Below are positions 20,301 to 27,463 of a stretch of DNA of 64,000 nucleotides, piece by piece. Position numbers and translations under genes: made by a program. Where the stretch lies: NCBI GenBank assembly GCA_017519145.1, contig JAFWTA010000023.1, positions 62,001 through 126,000 of the forward strand. The letters are read 5' to 3'. Below the pieces are notes generated by a model. That model was not told the origin of the DNA. It was given only the letters and a program-made list of their open reading frames with translations, and ran no database searches. Numbering within the stretch: position 1 is the stretch's first letter; each line of letters begins with the position of its first letter. The stretch comes from Ruminococcus sp. (GTDB lineage Bacteria > Bacillota > Clostridia > Oscillospirales > Ruminococcaceae).

Positions 20301-21961
20301 CGCAGAAATCCGTCAAAGAGCCTTTCCTGTTTTTGCGGGAGGACTATATCCTTCTGTTCCTCTATGAATTTGCGCTGTGCAGGGGGAAGGAGGTCAAAGT
20401 GGTCGTTCCAGTTTTTTTCGGAGGTGCTGATAATGAGCTGCTCCATGGAGCCCATCATGTCATTTATCATGCCGTCGGGGAAGAGTCCCACAACGCTGTC
20501 CCACGAGAGCATTATGCTGTCGGGAGTTTCATAGGACTGGAAGTCTATCCATACTCCCGGAGTCTGTGAGAGCATTCTTTCAAACCTGCCGAATACCTCA
20601 GCGGATTCACCGCCAATGATGGAATTGCCGAAATTGCAGGCAAAAACCACGGGAGCAGCGTTCTTGACTTCGCCGTAGCTGCTCATGATATCGCGCTGGA
20701 CTTTTACTCCCGAGTAGGCAGTGTACTTCATTTCCTCGCTGAGTCGCTTTTTTATCTGCATAGCAAGCTCCTCAAAAGTGGGATCTTCGGTAAGATCCAC
20801 CTCAAGCAGCATGAGAGTCGTAAAGTCGGCAACAGCATTTTCCGAGGCACCGTATTCGGTATGTCTGTCGAAGGTAGGTATGTTTATCAGGAAGCGCTTG
20901 CTGCTGCTCCATTCTGCAATGATCATGGCATATACGGTCATGAGGTATATTGCAGGTGTGATATTGTATTTTGCAGCCATGGCAGTTGCTTTGTTCCATG
21001 TATCAAGCGGTATCTCCACGATGTCTCTGACTGTTCTGGTGGTGGTTATTTCCGAGGGATCCTTAGCGAGAGGGAGCTCGGGGGCAAGAGCTATATCGGC
21101 AATGCGTCCGCTCCAGTACTCCTTGGCAGCAGCTTCATCCTCTGCCTCCTGTATCTTCTTGTTTTCAAGGTAGGCACCGAAATCCCAGTTCAGCGAATCT
21201 TCGGGAAGCTCTCTGCCTTTATATGCGGCAGCAAGATCCCGCAGGATTATATTGAAGCTCTGTACGTCGGCAACAAGCAGATCCACATCGTAGAACAGCC
21301 TGTATTCGTCATTGGGACCCTTTACCAGCGTGAAGGCGCAAACGTGGCCTTTTTCGACTTCAAACCTGCGGTGGGTGAGCTTTTCGCCGATAGCAGCACA
21401 CTTTTCCATCCAGTCGCTGTCATTGCTCAGGTCATAGATATCAATGTGCTCGCTGTATGGCGCTGACATGATCTCCTGTTCGCCGTTATCGAGAAATCTC
21501 GCCCTGAGCATGGGGTGGTGATACTGTACCTTTTTCCATGCTGCATCCAGTCTTTCAGTGTCAATGCCCACGCCCGAGAACTCCATGAATGCATGGCAGC
21601 CTACGCCGCCAAGCTCTCTGCCGTCCTCTCTGCCTATCTTATAGGCATACTGTATGTCAGTGAGAGGAAAGGACTTCCTTGCATCGGGAGTTTCCGCATT
21701 TTTCCTGTCCGTGCGTGACTTTTTCTTCCTGCTGCTCTTTTTGGCCTCAGCCTTTTCGATGAGACCGTGCCATGCAGCAATGGTAGGTTCTTCGAGAAGC
21801 TCTCCGTATGATATCTTTATGCCTTCTTTTCTCAGGCTGCTTACAAAGCGCATTACCATGAGAGAGTTTATGCCTGCACTTATCAGGTTCTGGTCATCAT
21901 TTATCTCTCTTGCGACAGGCAGCATCGCTGTGATCTCCTGTCTAAGCTTGTCAATCTGCAT
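14330..21961 (-). CDS. Dimodular NRPS: ArCP, Cy, A(Cys) with stuffed MT/epimerase-like domain, PCP, Cy, A(Cys), PCP (HMWP2/PchE-like)
   Basis: About 2543 aa from the ATG at 21961, which has GAGGAT at proper spacing; an in-frame ATG at 21976 also exists but lacks spacing. Domains: aryl carrier (AGINSL, Ser ~33); Cy1 ~95-525 (DLLVADVQS); A1 ~545-985 (SGTTGLPKG, FDLSVYD, VWNSVP, GGATEASIW); a ~350-residue insert between motifs A8 and A10 (~985-1340) whose SAM-binding motif is degenerate (EVGARNTALS); PCP1 (Ser ~1430); Cy2 (DNIVFDGFS, ~1625-1633); A2 (SGSTGIPKG, FDLSVYD, LWNSVP, IW); PCP2 (Ser ~2490). Both pockets read D-L-Y-N-L-S-(M/L)-I-W, the cysteine code. This matches HMWP2 and PchE: an aryl starter is condensed with Cys and cyclised to an aryl-thiazoline, then extended again. 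The start overlaps the ligase gene. Confidence 0.92.
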   Translation of the reverse strand: MQIDKLRQEITAMLPVAREINDDQNLISAGINSLMVMRFVSSLRKEGIKISYGELLEEPTIAAWHGLIEKAEAKKSSRKKKSRTDRKNAETPDARKSFPLTDIQYAYKIGREDGRELGGVGCHAFMEFSGVGIDTERLDAAWKKVQYHHPMLRARFLDNGEQEIMSAPYSEHIDIYDLSNDSDWMEKCAAIGEKLTHRRFEVEKGHVCAFTLVKGPNDEYRLFYDVDLLVADVQSFNIILRDLAAAYKGRELPEDSLNWDFGAYLENKKIQEAEDEAAAKEYWSGRIADIALAPELPLAKDPSEITTTRTVRDIVEIPLDTWNKATAMAAKYNITPAIYLMTVYAMIIAEWSSSKRFLINIPTFDRHTEYGASENAVADFTTLMLLEVDLTEDPTFEELAMQIKKRLSEEMKYTAYSGVKVQRDIMSSYGEVKNAAPVVFACNFGNSIIGGESAEVFGRFERMLSQTPGVWIDFQSYETPDSIMLSWDSVVGLFPDGMINDMMGSMEQLIISTSEKNWNDHFDLLPPAQRKFIEEQKDIVLPQKQERLFDGFLRSAEKYPDKTALIDTGAGITMSYRELKEKALAVAGYFISKGIKGEAVAVTVTRGFRQAVALTGIILSGNSYVPVSIDQPKERRKLIHEKTDIGSVICDELIYSSIEWPESTDVLVIEELMKHPAADTLPDVSCDDPAYVIMTSGTTGLPKGAQMFHKGPANTIRDVNERYGITADDKVLGISSIDFDLSVYDFFGTFSAGGTLVMIPDDRKRDAEYWLELVLKYNVTVWNSVPILLNMLMTAAEAGGQKLPLKKIMLSGDWIGLDLPVRADALTDDCLFISMGGATEASIWSNFYRVTIPLDESWPSIPYGRPLSGQSYRIVDDSCKDVPFWCEGELLIGGIGVGIYKGDDKLNSEKFIEDSGTRWYKTGDHGRFRENGLIEFLGRKDFQVKIRGHRIELGEAEAVLRQVPQVNAAAVEAAEVGMGEKHLVAFLETGNLRNAPLFRLDAKAEQESEKVLSAVSPTDISADGYDKAVEYSRKKVLSVIYGTVKALGILDGSFDSVDEQYRPLAGMYVDALCENGIIKKTENGYESCSDADMPSAEGDAEKAVEAYFDEIKPSLPDILSGSKDAAELFYDPDKNLSPNSLLERLPGSDEISSVLADSIAAAIGAYGRKVNIIEVGARNTALSSRILDTIGNMDISYTIADTSAFFLTEADKLRKAHGCCVTKLLTENDMSETCGSFDIVIAANYLHRQKDMGAKLRQLDRLLSASGVLFILEVTDNNALQWITADILEKRRIMLPAAEDYKALLKAEGADVITELLTDGRAGRTLIMASSSAGRYVPDKEYIISQIDQKLPEYMIPKVYYAMDKLPLSKNGKVDRKLLRKMASSAAEEKSASAVPVTETEKKLCKLWQEIFGMDNIGTDDNYYRLGGDSLTAIRMTTRIKKMFGIEYTVRDMMKDVTIAVQADKIDRRLAEGSCICTEDSTRITADVEHASDPFPLTEVQNAYLLGRSGTFSLGGVATHCYFELDGEDLDISRAQASLNDMIKYHGTMRLVISYDGTQRILPEVPEYHINTVDLDGISEADLQTKLASVREEMSHQVIDIEKWPLFDIRAAVFGGRFRIFVSFDNIVFDGFSMFGVLDEWAKRYKGTFREDKPLEITFRDYVLGLENIRNSGRYEKDKAYWTERIDGFLPAPALPTVKKESEITDQHFERHSAFLSKSEWDSLRESARRFELTPSVLLIAAYTETLRSRSSIPEFTLNLTQFDRKPLHPDVNKLFGDFTTLTLLEIRNSKQETFAERAQKIARQLARDLEHSCYSAVDLERELRHKTGNSKDSLMPVVFTSGIGLNGQSQNECIGELTYNISQTPQVWLDHQVVERDGGLCLSWDSLKDIFYPGFIDEMFGAYISLLRRLASDSSLFDKKSHSLIEVELGEARKNANMTHKELPEDTLDGMFLKAAEKYPDNTALVCGKDRYTYRRLKARALGICSELRKYGVKQGETVAILMPKCAEQIIAALGILLSGGAYLPLDISNPDDRLLTILSDSGTDKIVYKDLAEGRVGSFSNYKLIDAETAGTSEDGSIITENAPSQLAYVIYTSGSTGIPKGVMIPHSGAVNTIEDINSRFDVSQSDACLAISNMHFDLSVYDVFGLLAAGGKIVVPESDRHKDPEHWIELVENEHITLWNSVPAFAEMLCEYLNGENFSADSSLRLMLLSGDWISTTLPERIWKLFPKLRFVSLGGATEASIWSNIYEVTEKIPENWTSIPYGKPLYNQRYYILDEYLADRPDRVAGTIFIAGKGVAMGYLNDSEKTREKFIIHPVTGEYMYNTGDMGRYWSDGNIEFLGRLDNQIKINGYRVEIGEIEAAVGKLENVSDGKILFRDGMLIAFFRYSGEYTEEAEESIKKALHGMLPAYMVPGKFVHLEEFPLTSNGKIDTAMMYEISRGIKSSSEKRRKTPLSDGAEKQIAPIWERVLGYSPVYADDDFFIAGGDSLKAIYLVNGIKKDLGIQISVKEVFTCGSLAALAKVVEAANTGSSDTDEDEFEI

Positions 21962-23600
21962 TGGTTCGATCCTCATTTCCTGCTATCTCAAGAAGCTTTT
22001 TGCCGTCCTTTTTACCGACTGCCGTCAGGGGCAGCGCATCGAGTGTGATGCATCTGTCGGGGAATTTGTACCTTGCGACACCTTTTTTCGTAAGGTGGTC
22101 AAAAACTTCTTCCATTGTCACTTCGTTATTATCCTCGGATACTATGAACGCATAGATCTTATTGCCCATCTCCGGGTCGGGGACACCTATTACTGCCGCA
22201 TCCTGTACACGCTCATACATACAGAGGTGTTCTTCAAGCTCGGCAGGCATGATCTTTTCGCCTGCTCTGTTTATCTGCTCCTTTATGCGGCCCACGAACT
22301 TATAGTAACCGTCGGGAGTTCTCATTGCCTTATCGCCTGTTCTGTAGAAGCCGTCAGCGGTAAAGCTTGAAAGGTCTGCATCGCCGAGTCCGTAGTATTC
22401 GTCGATGATATAGGGACCCTTGCACAGTACTTCGCCGTATTCGCCGTCTGCAACATCGTTGTCTTCGCTGTCAACTATCCTTATCTCCGTAGCTTCGCAC
22501 TCCTCGCCGATAAACTGATCGGGGAGAGCTTTTCCCTGATACTTCTTGATGGTTTCGCGGCTGTCACTGAGCAGAGTCGTAATGATAAGCCCCTCCGATG
22601 TACCGAATACCTGCATTATGACAGTATCGCTGAAAGCGTTTATGGCGCGTTCCGCAGCACTGTCATCGAATACAGAGCCGCCTACCTGAAGGATCCTCAG
22701 GGAGGAGATATCGAAATCATCATCGATCTCCAGCATATCTATGCACATACTTACCATTGTCGGCACAAGAGCTGTCACGGTGACTTCATACTCGGTTATC
22801 ATATCAAGCACCTCATCGGGGCTGATGTGACCGCAGAATACTGCGGTTCCGCCAACGTCCATGACACCGAGGAAACCCGGGTCACCTGTGGGAAAATTAT
22901 GCTCGCAGGGAAGTGCCACAAGGTAAACATCGTCGGATGTGAGCTCACATCTGTCACAGCAGAGTTTACACAGGTACATATAGTCGGAATGAGTCCTTGC
23001 GATGAGCTTGGGAACACCTGTTGAGCCGCCGCTGAGCAGATAGTGGAGGGTATCGTATGGGTCAAGCTCCGGAAGCTCGCCGCTCTCGGCTGTGACATCC
23101 TTGATCTGTATTACCGAGTCGTCGCCGTCAGTGATATCTCCGTCAACGATTATGTATTCCAGACAGCTGTGAGCCGACTTGAGCTTTCGGGCGAGAGGAA
23201 GATACTCATAGCCCATGTACTTAACAGGGATGATGTACGCTTTTGGTGCGGCAGTTTCCATAATTGAAGCAAGCTCTGCTTCGCGGTGGGCGGGAAGCAC
23301 AAGAACAGGCTTTACACCCAGCTTATATAGTGCAAACAGCGTTATAACGTACTCTGCACTGTTGGGAAGCTGAATTGCAGCTGTATCGCCCTTTTTCAGT
23401 CCCAGCTTGCTGAGACCGAATGCCCTTTCGTCACTGAGACTGTCTACCTCGCTGTATGTCAGTTCATCGTCATCTGCAATAACGGCAGTTCTGTCGCCGT
23501 ATTTATCAGCCCATTCCCTGATATATTCGGTAAGAGTCTTTTTATTCCAGTATCTGAGACCTTCGTATTTACTGAGATCCTTTTTATATCTTTCCTTCAA
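21951..23600 (-). CDS. Aryl-acid-AMP ligase (EntE/YbtE/PchD-type), salicylate-like substrate
   Basis: 549 aa, beginning at a TTG with AGGAG seven bases upstream; the ATG-less start is set by this site and by homology. It is an ANL-superfamily stand-alone ligase with LSGGSTGVPKL (A3), HNFPTGDPG (A4), VFGTSEG (A5), YRTGDK and a C-terminal VGKKDGKKL lysine. The expected role is to activate an aromatic acid with ATP and load it on the aryl carrier domain of the adjacent NRPS, whose gene overlaps this one. The pocket reads roughly N-F-G-A-Q-G-V-I-I-K: N-F favours salicylate over 2,3-dihydroxybenzoate (N-Y), but the last pocket residues (I, I) differ from both known codes. No salicylate or dihydroxybenzoate synthesis gene is in the window. 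Confidence 0.88.
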   Translation of the reverse strand: MKERYKKDLSKYEGLRYWNKKTLTEYIREWADKYGDRTAVIADDDELTYSEVDSLSDERAFGLSKLGLKKGDTAAIQLPNSAEYVITLFALYKLGVKPVLVLPAHREAELASIMETAAPKAYIIPVKYMGYEYLPLARKLKSAHSCLEYIIVDGDITDGDDSVIQIKDVTAESGELPELDPYDTLHYLLSGGSTGVPKLIARTHSDYMYLCKLCCDRCELTSDDVYLVALPCEHNFPTGDPGFLGVMDVGGTAVFCGHISPDEVLDMITEYEVTVTALVPTMVSMCIDMLEIDDDFDISSLRILQVGGSVFDDSAAERAINAFSDTVIMQVFGTSEGLIITTLLSDSRETIKKYQGKALPDQFIGEECEATEIRIVDSEDNDVADGEYGEVLCKGPYIIDEYYGLGDADLSSFTADGFYRTGDKAMRTPDGYYKFVGRIKEQINRAGEKIMPAELEEHLCMYERVQDAAVIGVPDPEMGNKIYAFIVSEDNNEVTMEEVFDHLTKKGVARYKFPDRCITLDALPLTAVGKKDGKKLLEIAGNEDRTNAD

Positions 23601-23790
23601 TTTTTTCTCCTTTTTCAGCTATTGCAGCGGAAATGTCCGATGCCTGAGAGGGACACCTTTTTCTTCCGGCTGCTGTTTTTATGTCTTCATACACAAAAAA
23701 ACTCTCGGGAGAGATGGAATATCCTCCCGACAGCTTTTTCCTGTTCTTCCCGTAACGTCCGTATAGCCGCAAAGCTTTGAAGTACCGCAT
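23584..23790 (-). CDS. Possible small protein in the NRPS operon (68 aa), uncertain
   Basis: An open frame of 68 codons fills most of the unusually long 215-bp gap between the thioesterase stop (23816) and the ligase start (23600), and slightly overlaps the ligase. The predicted peptide is basic (…YGKNRKKLSGGYSISPESFF…) and matches no family I know. There is no clear ribosome site before the ATG, so it may simply be untranslated spacer. Confidence 0.25.
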   Translation of the reverse strand: MRYFKALRLYGRYGKNRKKLSGGYSISPESFFVYEDIKTAAGRKRCPSQASDISAAIAEKGEKIEGKI

Positions 23791-23815
23791 TATACGGCTG
23801 TTTGGGAAATGATGA

Positions 23816-24541
23816 TCATATTACCTTGCGTAGGTAACTGATGACATCGTTCTCTTTTTCCTTTATGAAAAAGTGGTCTCCCTCAAATGTGCGGCAGTTG
23901 AATTCATCCGAATACTTTCTCCACTGCATAACATCATTTTCGTGAGCATCATCATCGTTTGTGCCGCAAAGCGCGGTTATTGGGCAGGATATCCTTGACT
24001 TCCCAAAGGAAAAGCCCTCTGATATCATGAAATCCGCCCTCAGCATAGGCAGGAACATATCGAAAAGCTCTTCGTCCTGCAATATTGCCTGTGGAGTGCA
24101 GTTATACTTGCCGAGAGCCTCGCGGAACTCCTCTGTGGGGAGGTCTCCGATGGGATCATAGTCGGGGATATGAGGAGCGCTGCACCCCGAAACGATCAGT
24201 CCTTTTATGTCAATGCCGTCATTCTCGCATTTTTCAGCCACGGCATAGGCGATCTTTGCACCCATGCTGTGTCCGTAAAGGTATATATCATGGTCAGAGA
24301 ATTTTCTGATCTCACTGTATACGTCCTCCACCAGTTCTTCGTGGTCCTCATAAGGCTGTTCGCCGAAGCGTTCTTCTCTGCCGGGGAGCTGTATAGGGCA
24401 AACCGCTACATCGCTGCCCAGACCGTTTTCCCAGTTCCTGAAAGCGGAAGCTCCGCCGCCTGCATAGGGGAAGCAGAACATTACCTTTTCGCTTGAAGAT
24501 ATTTTCTCCTCATTCTTGATAAGCTTCCTGTTATCGCGCAT
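23816..24541 (-). CDS. Type II thioesterase, serine type (GrsT/YbtT-like)
   Basis: 241 aa with AAAAGGAG before the ATG. Classic external thioesterase: FCFPYAGGGASAFRNW near residue 25, GHSMGAK with Ser92 as nucleophile, CGTNDDD as likely acid loop and GDHFFIK as base. The family hydrolyses wrong or stalled acyl groups from carrier domains. Here it stands directly upstream of the aryl ligase and NRPS genes and is probably the editing enzyme for the assembly line. Unlike the two Cys-type thioesterases of the same operon, it keeps the standard catalytic triad. Confidence 0.85.
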   Translation of the reverse strand: MRDNRKLIKNEEKISSSEKVMFCFPYAGGGASAFRNWENGLGSDVAVCPIQLPGREERFGEQPYEDHEELVEDVYSEIRKFSDHDIYLYGHSMGAKIAYAVAEKCENDGIDIKGLIVSGCSAPHIPDYDPIGDLPTEEFREALGKYNCTPQAILQDEELFDMFLPMLRADFMISEGFSFGKSRISCPITALCGTNDDDAHENDVMQWRKYSDEFNCRTFEGDHFFIKEKENDVISYLRKVI

Positions 24542-24561
24542 TTTTCCGCACTCCTTTTCCG

Positions 24562-25845
24562 TTATTTGCCGAGCTGCCTTTTCAGTTCGCCGAAGGTCAT
24601 ATCCTTATCGGTGAGGCAATTATAGACTGCCTCGAATATTTTTATTCCCTCAGCCTTCTGCTCGGGAGGCATGAGCATATCGTCATTGCGCAGGGTGAGA
24701 ATGATATCCTCGTCGGTTTCAACAGCAGATATGCACAGGAAATTTGAATAATAGTAATCCATAAGAGCCATGTCGGAGAATGACTTTGCCTTTGCTTCGC
24801 CGAAGGGGATGACCTCGTTGAAGTTGGTTATATAGCTCTGATACGATATAACGCATTCTATCGGCAGGTCGTTTTCCGTTATAACATAGGTCATGATAGG
24901 TGAAGTTCTTACCTCTCGGAGATTAATGTCGCGGCAAACAACAGCGTTCTCAAGCATGGTCTTGTTTTCATCGAGGTCGATACGGCTGAAGTACATTTCG
25001 GTGAGAAGACCGATGGTAGACATATACTTTTTCTTTCGTGTTCCCACGGGAATAGTAAGTCTGGTCTCGGATCTTCCGTTAAGGATCGAGAACATGGTAT
25101 GTGCCATGATAAGTGTCACATGGAAGAAGCTGAGTCGGTTCCTGCGGCAGATCTCTTCCAGCCTGTCCTTTTTAAGGGTGAGGAACTCGCTGTACTTTGC
25201 GTAATTGCGCTCCTTGGACTCGGGGATTTTCAGGAAAGGCTTGTACGCCAGATGTCCTTTTATAAGATCGTCGTATTTTTTCAGCTGTTCATCAAGTCCG
25301 CCGGAGCTGATAAGCTCGTCAAACTCGTCGATAAAGGCTGTAATGCCGAGAGCTTCGGTCATGGGCATACCATTGTAGCCGGCAACGATGCTCTTCATAA
25401 GTATCCCCATAGTCATACCGTCGGAAATGAGGTGGTTCAGTCTTACATAGAGGATATGATCGTCATTGCCCATATCAAAGAGGATGATATTCCACGGTAC
25501 AGCGCTTCTGAAGGTGTTTTCCACAGAGAAGCGGCGAATCTCGGCTATCTGATCTCTGACGTACTGAAGACGTTCTTCTTCGGAACTGCCGCAGGCTTTT
25601 CTCTCATCGAGCTTATAGCCTGTGTTTTCGGTGGTGTACTGATAGATCTCATTGTCCTCTTCACTGTATTCAAATCTGAAGCTGAAAGCATCGTTGCTGC
25701 GGACGATACCGTCGATGACCTCCTCCAGCTTTCTCTTATCGATCTTTCCCTCTATTCGTATAGCAGCTGCAAGTCCGGGGCTGTATACGCCGTTTTCGGG
25801 GAAGCGTGAAAATTTCTGCATTGGGTAGAGCTTACGTTTATTCAT
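24562..25845 (-). CDS. Free-standing condensation-domain-like acyltransferase (copy 1)
   Basis: 427 aa with a strong AGGAGG site. It begins LYPMQK, like condensation-domain motif C1, and has NHLISDG (His138, Asp142, Gly143), keeping the HxxxDG core while the first His is Asn. PVGTRKKKY and the aromatic DFGxx-like C-terminal part also fit the condensation/WES acyltransferase superfamily. It is a single-domain protein, clearly paralogous to the next gene (25920-27206). Together with the free carrier protein at 27228-27437 it could form a separate condensing unit, for example adding a group to the metallophore or shuttling an acyl unit. The substrate cannot be told from the sequence. Confidence 0.75.
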   Translation of the reverse strand: MNKRKLYPMQKFSRFPENGVYSPGLAAAIRIEGKIDKRKLEEVIDGIVRSNDAFSFRFEYSEEDNEIYQYTTENTGYKLDERKACGSSEEERLQYVRDQIAEIRRFSVENTFRSAVPWNIILFDMGNDDHILYVRLNHLISDGMTMGILMKSIVAGYNGMPMTEALGITAFIDEFDELISSGGLDEQLKKYDDLIKGHLAYKPFLKIPESKERNYAKYSEFLTLKKDRLEEICRRNRLSFFHVTLIMAHTMFSILNGRSETRLTIPVGTRKKKYMSTIGLLTEMYFSRIDLDENKTMLENAVVCRDINLREVRTSPIMTYVITENDLPIECVISYQSYITNFNEVIPFGEAKAKSFSDMALMDYYYSNFLCISAVETDEDIILTLRNDDMLMPPEQKAEGIKIFEAVYNCLTDKDMTFGELKRQLGK

Positions 25846-25919
25846 ATTGATTTCCTCCTGTAAATACTGTTAAGACAGCTTTTTTGTCATTGTGTTGATA
25901 TAAGATAAAGTCTGCTGAC

Positions 25920-27206
25920 TTATTCTGCAAACTGTTTTTTCAGTTCGCCGAAGGTCATATCCTTATCGGTGAGGCAGTTATAGACAGCTTCAAATACCTT
26001 TACGCCTTTTGCTACCTGTTCGGGATCCATGAGCATATCGTCAGTACGCAGGGTAAGAATGATATCGTCATTTGTCTCAACACCGGATAAGCACAGGCAG
26101 TTTGAGTAATAATAATCCATCATCCCGTTATCTGAGAAAGCTCTTGCCTTAGCTTCGCCGAAAGGCATTTCCTCGCCGAAATTCGAGATATAGCTCTGAT
26201 ATGTAACTATGCATTCGAGGGGCATTCCGTGTTCTAAGACGATATTAGCCATTATTGGCGCTGTTTTTGACTCACGGAGATTGAGGTTGCGGCATTCGAT
26301 GGTATTTTCGAGCATGGTCTTGTTTTCATCAAGCTCGATACGGCTGAAATAGCACTCAAGCATAGGAGCGATAGTTGCCATATGCTTTTTCTTTCTTGTG
26401 CCTATCGGTATAGTGAGTCTTGTTTCTGTTCTGTCAAATACGACAGAGAACATCGTGTGAGCCATCAGAAGCGCAACGTGGAAAAAGCTGAGACGATTCT
26501 TGCGGCAGATCTCATTGAGCTTGTCCTTTTTCAGCGTGATAAAATCGTTGTATTTGGCATATTTGCGCTCCACGCCCTCGGGAATGCTCAGGAAGGGCTT
26601 ATAATTGATATGGCTCCTGATAAGATCATCATTATTATTGAGAAGCTCGTTATACTCATCTGAACCCATGAATTCAAAGGTCTCATTTATGAAGTCGGTC
26701 ATATTAAGCGAGCCGGTTACGGGAGCATCGTTATAGCCCGAGATTATCTTGTTTATGAGGATGCCGATGGACATACCGTCGGTTATGATGTGGATAAGTC
26801 TGACATAGAGTATGTATTTATCATTTCCCATATTAAAGAGAATGATATTCCACGGAATTTCGCCTTTAAAGTTGCCTTCCATGTTGATACGTCTGATTTC
26901 GGCTATCATGTCTCTGATATCCTGTAATTTTTCTGCCTCGGTATTGCCTGAGGCGATGCGTTCATCGAGTGTATAGACTGTGTTTTCGACCTTGTACTGA
27001 TACACCTTGTCATCGTTTTCATCGTATGTGAATCTGTAATTGAAAGCGTCATTTTCATGGACGACCGTGTCTATTACAGCTTCAAGCTTAACCTTGTCGA
27101 TCTTTCCTTCGACCATGAATACTCCTGCCAGACAGGGACTGTATATCCTTGGCTCGGAAAAGCACATTATCGCTTTCTGCATCGGTATAAGCTCTGTTTT
27201 TTCCAT
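25920..27206 (-). CDS. Free-standing condensation-domain-like acyltransferase (copy 2)
   Basis: 428 aa. Same architecture as its downstream neighbour: LIPMQK at the start, IHIITDG with His139/Asp143/Gly144 (HxxxDG), PIGTRKKKH near residue 274, and an almost identical C-terminus ending DKDMTFGELK. The pair arose by tandem duplication, but they have diverged along the whole length, suggesting different substrates or a heterodimer. It follows the free carrier gene by 21 bp in the same operon. The first His of the HHxxxDG motif is Ile here. The enzyme class is supported; the reaction is not known. Confidence 0.75.
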   Translation of the reverse strand: MEKTELIPMQKAIMCFSEPRIYSPCLAGVFMVEGKIDKVKLEAVIDTVVHENDAFNYRFTYDENDDKVYQYKVENTVYTLDERIASGNTEAEKLQDIRDMIAEIRRINMEGNFKGEIPWNIILFNMGNDKYILYVRLIHIITDGMSIGILINKIISGYNDAPVTGSLNMTDFINETFEFMGSDEYNELLNNNDDLIRSHINYKPFLSIPEGVERKYAKYNDFITLKKDKLNEICRKNRLSFFHVALLMAHTMFSVVFDRTETRLTIPIGTRKKKHMATIAPMLECYFSRIELDENKTMLENTIECRNLNLRESKTAPIMANIVLEHGMPLECIVTYQSYISNFGEEMPFGEAKARAFSDNGMMDYYYSNCLCLSGVETNDDIILTLRTDDMLMDPEQVAKGVKVFEAVYNCLTDKDMTFGELKKQFAE

Positions 27207-27227
27207 TTTTAAGTGCCTCCCTACAGA

Positions 27228-27437
27228 TCAATCAAAAAGCTCTGCAAACTGAGCAATGGTCTCACGTTCGTAAAAATCTGCGACTTCGGCAGTTTTGCCA
27301 GTTCTGTCTTCAAGCTCGGCTATTACCTGAGCAGCGGAAAAGGAATTGCCGCCGAGGTCAAAGAATGACTCGTTCTCGTCAGGCAGCTCCTCGAGCTCCA
27401 GTATTTCTTTCCATATTTCTCTGAGTGTTTCTTTCAT
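27228..27437 (-). CDS. Free-standing peptidyl/acyl carrier protein
   Basis: 69 aa with AAAGGAAAGG upstream. A complete carrier fold: IWKEILELEELPDENESFFDLGGNSFSAAQ, with the phosphopantetheine serine in GGNS. It is closer to NRPS carrier domains (LGGNS) than to fatty-acid ACP (DSLD). It sits between the saccharopine-dehydrogenase-like gene and the two condensation-like genes, implying an acyl or aminoacyl group is processed on it in trans. No dedicated adenylation enzyme adjoins it; the aryl ligase or an NRPS A domain could load it. Confidence 0.85.
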   Translation of the reverse strand: MKETLREIWKEILELEELPDENESFFDLGGNSFSAAQVIAELEDRTGKTAEVADFYERETIAQFAELFD

Positions 27438-27463
27438 ATTTACCTTTCCTTTCTGACGCTTTA

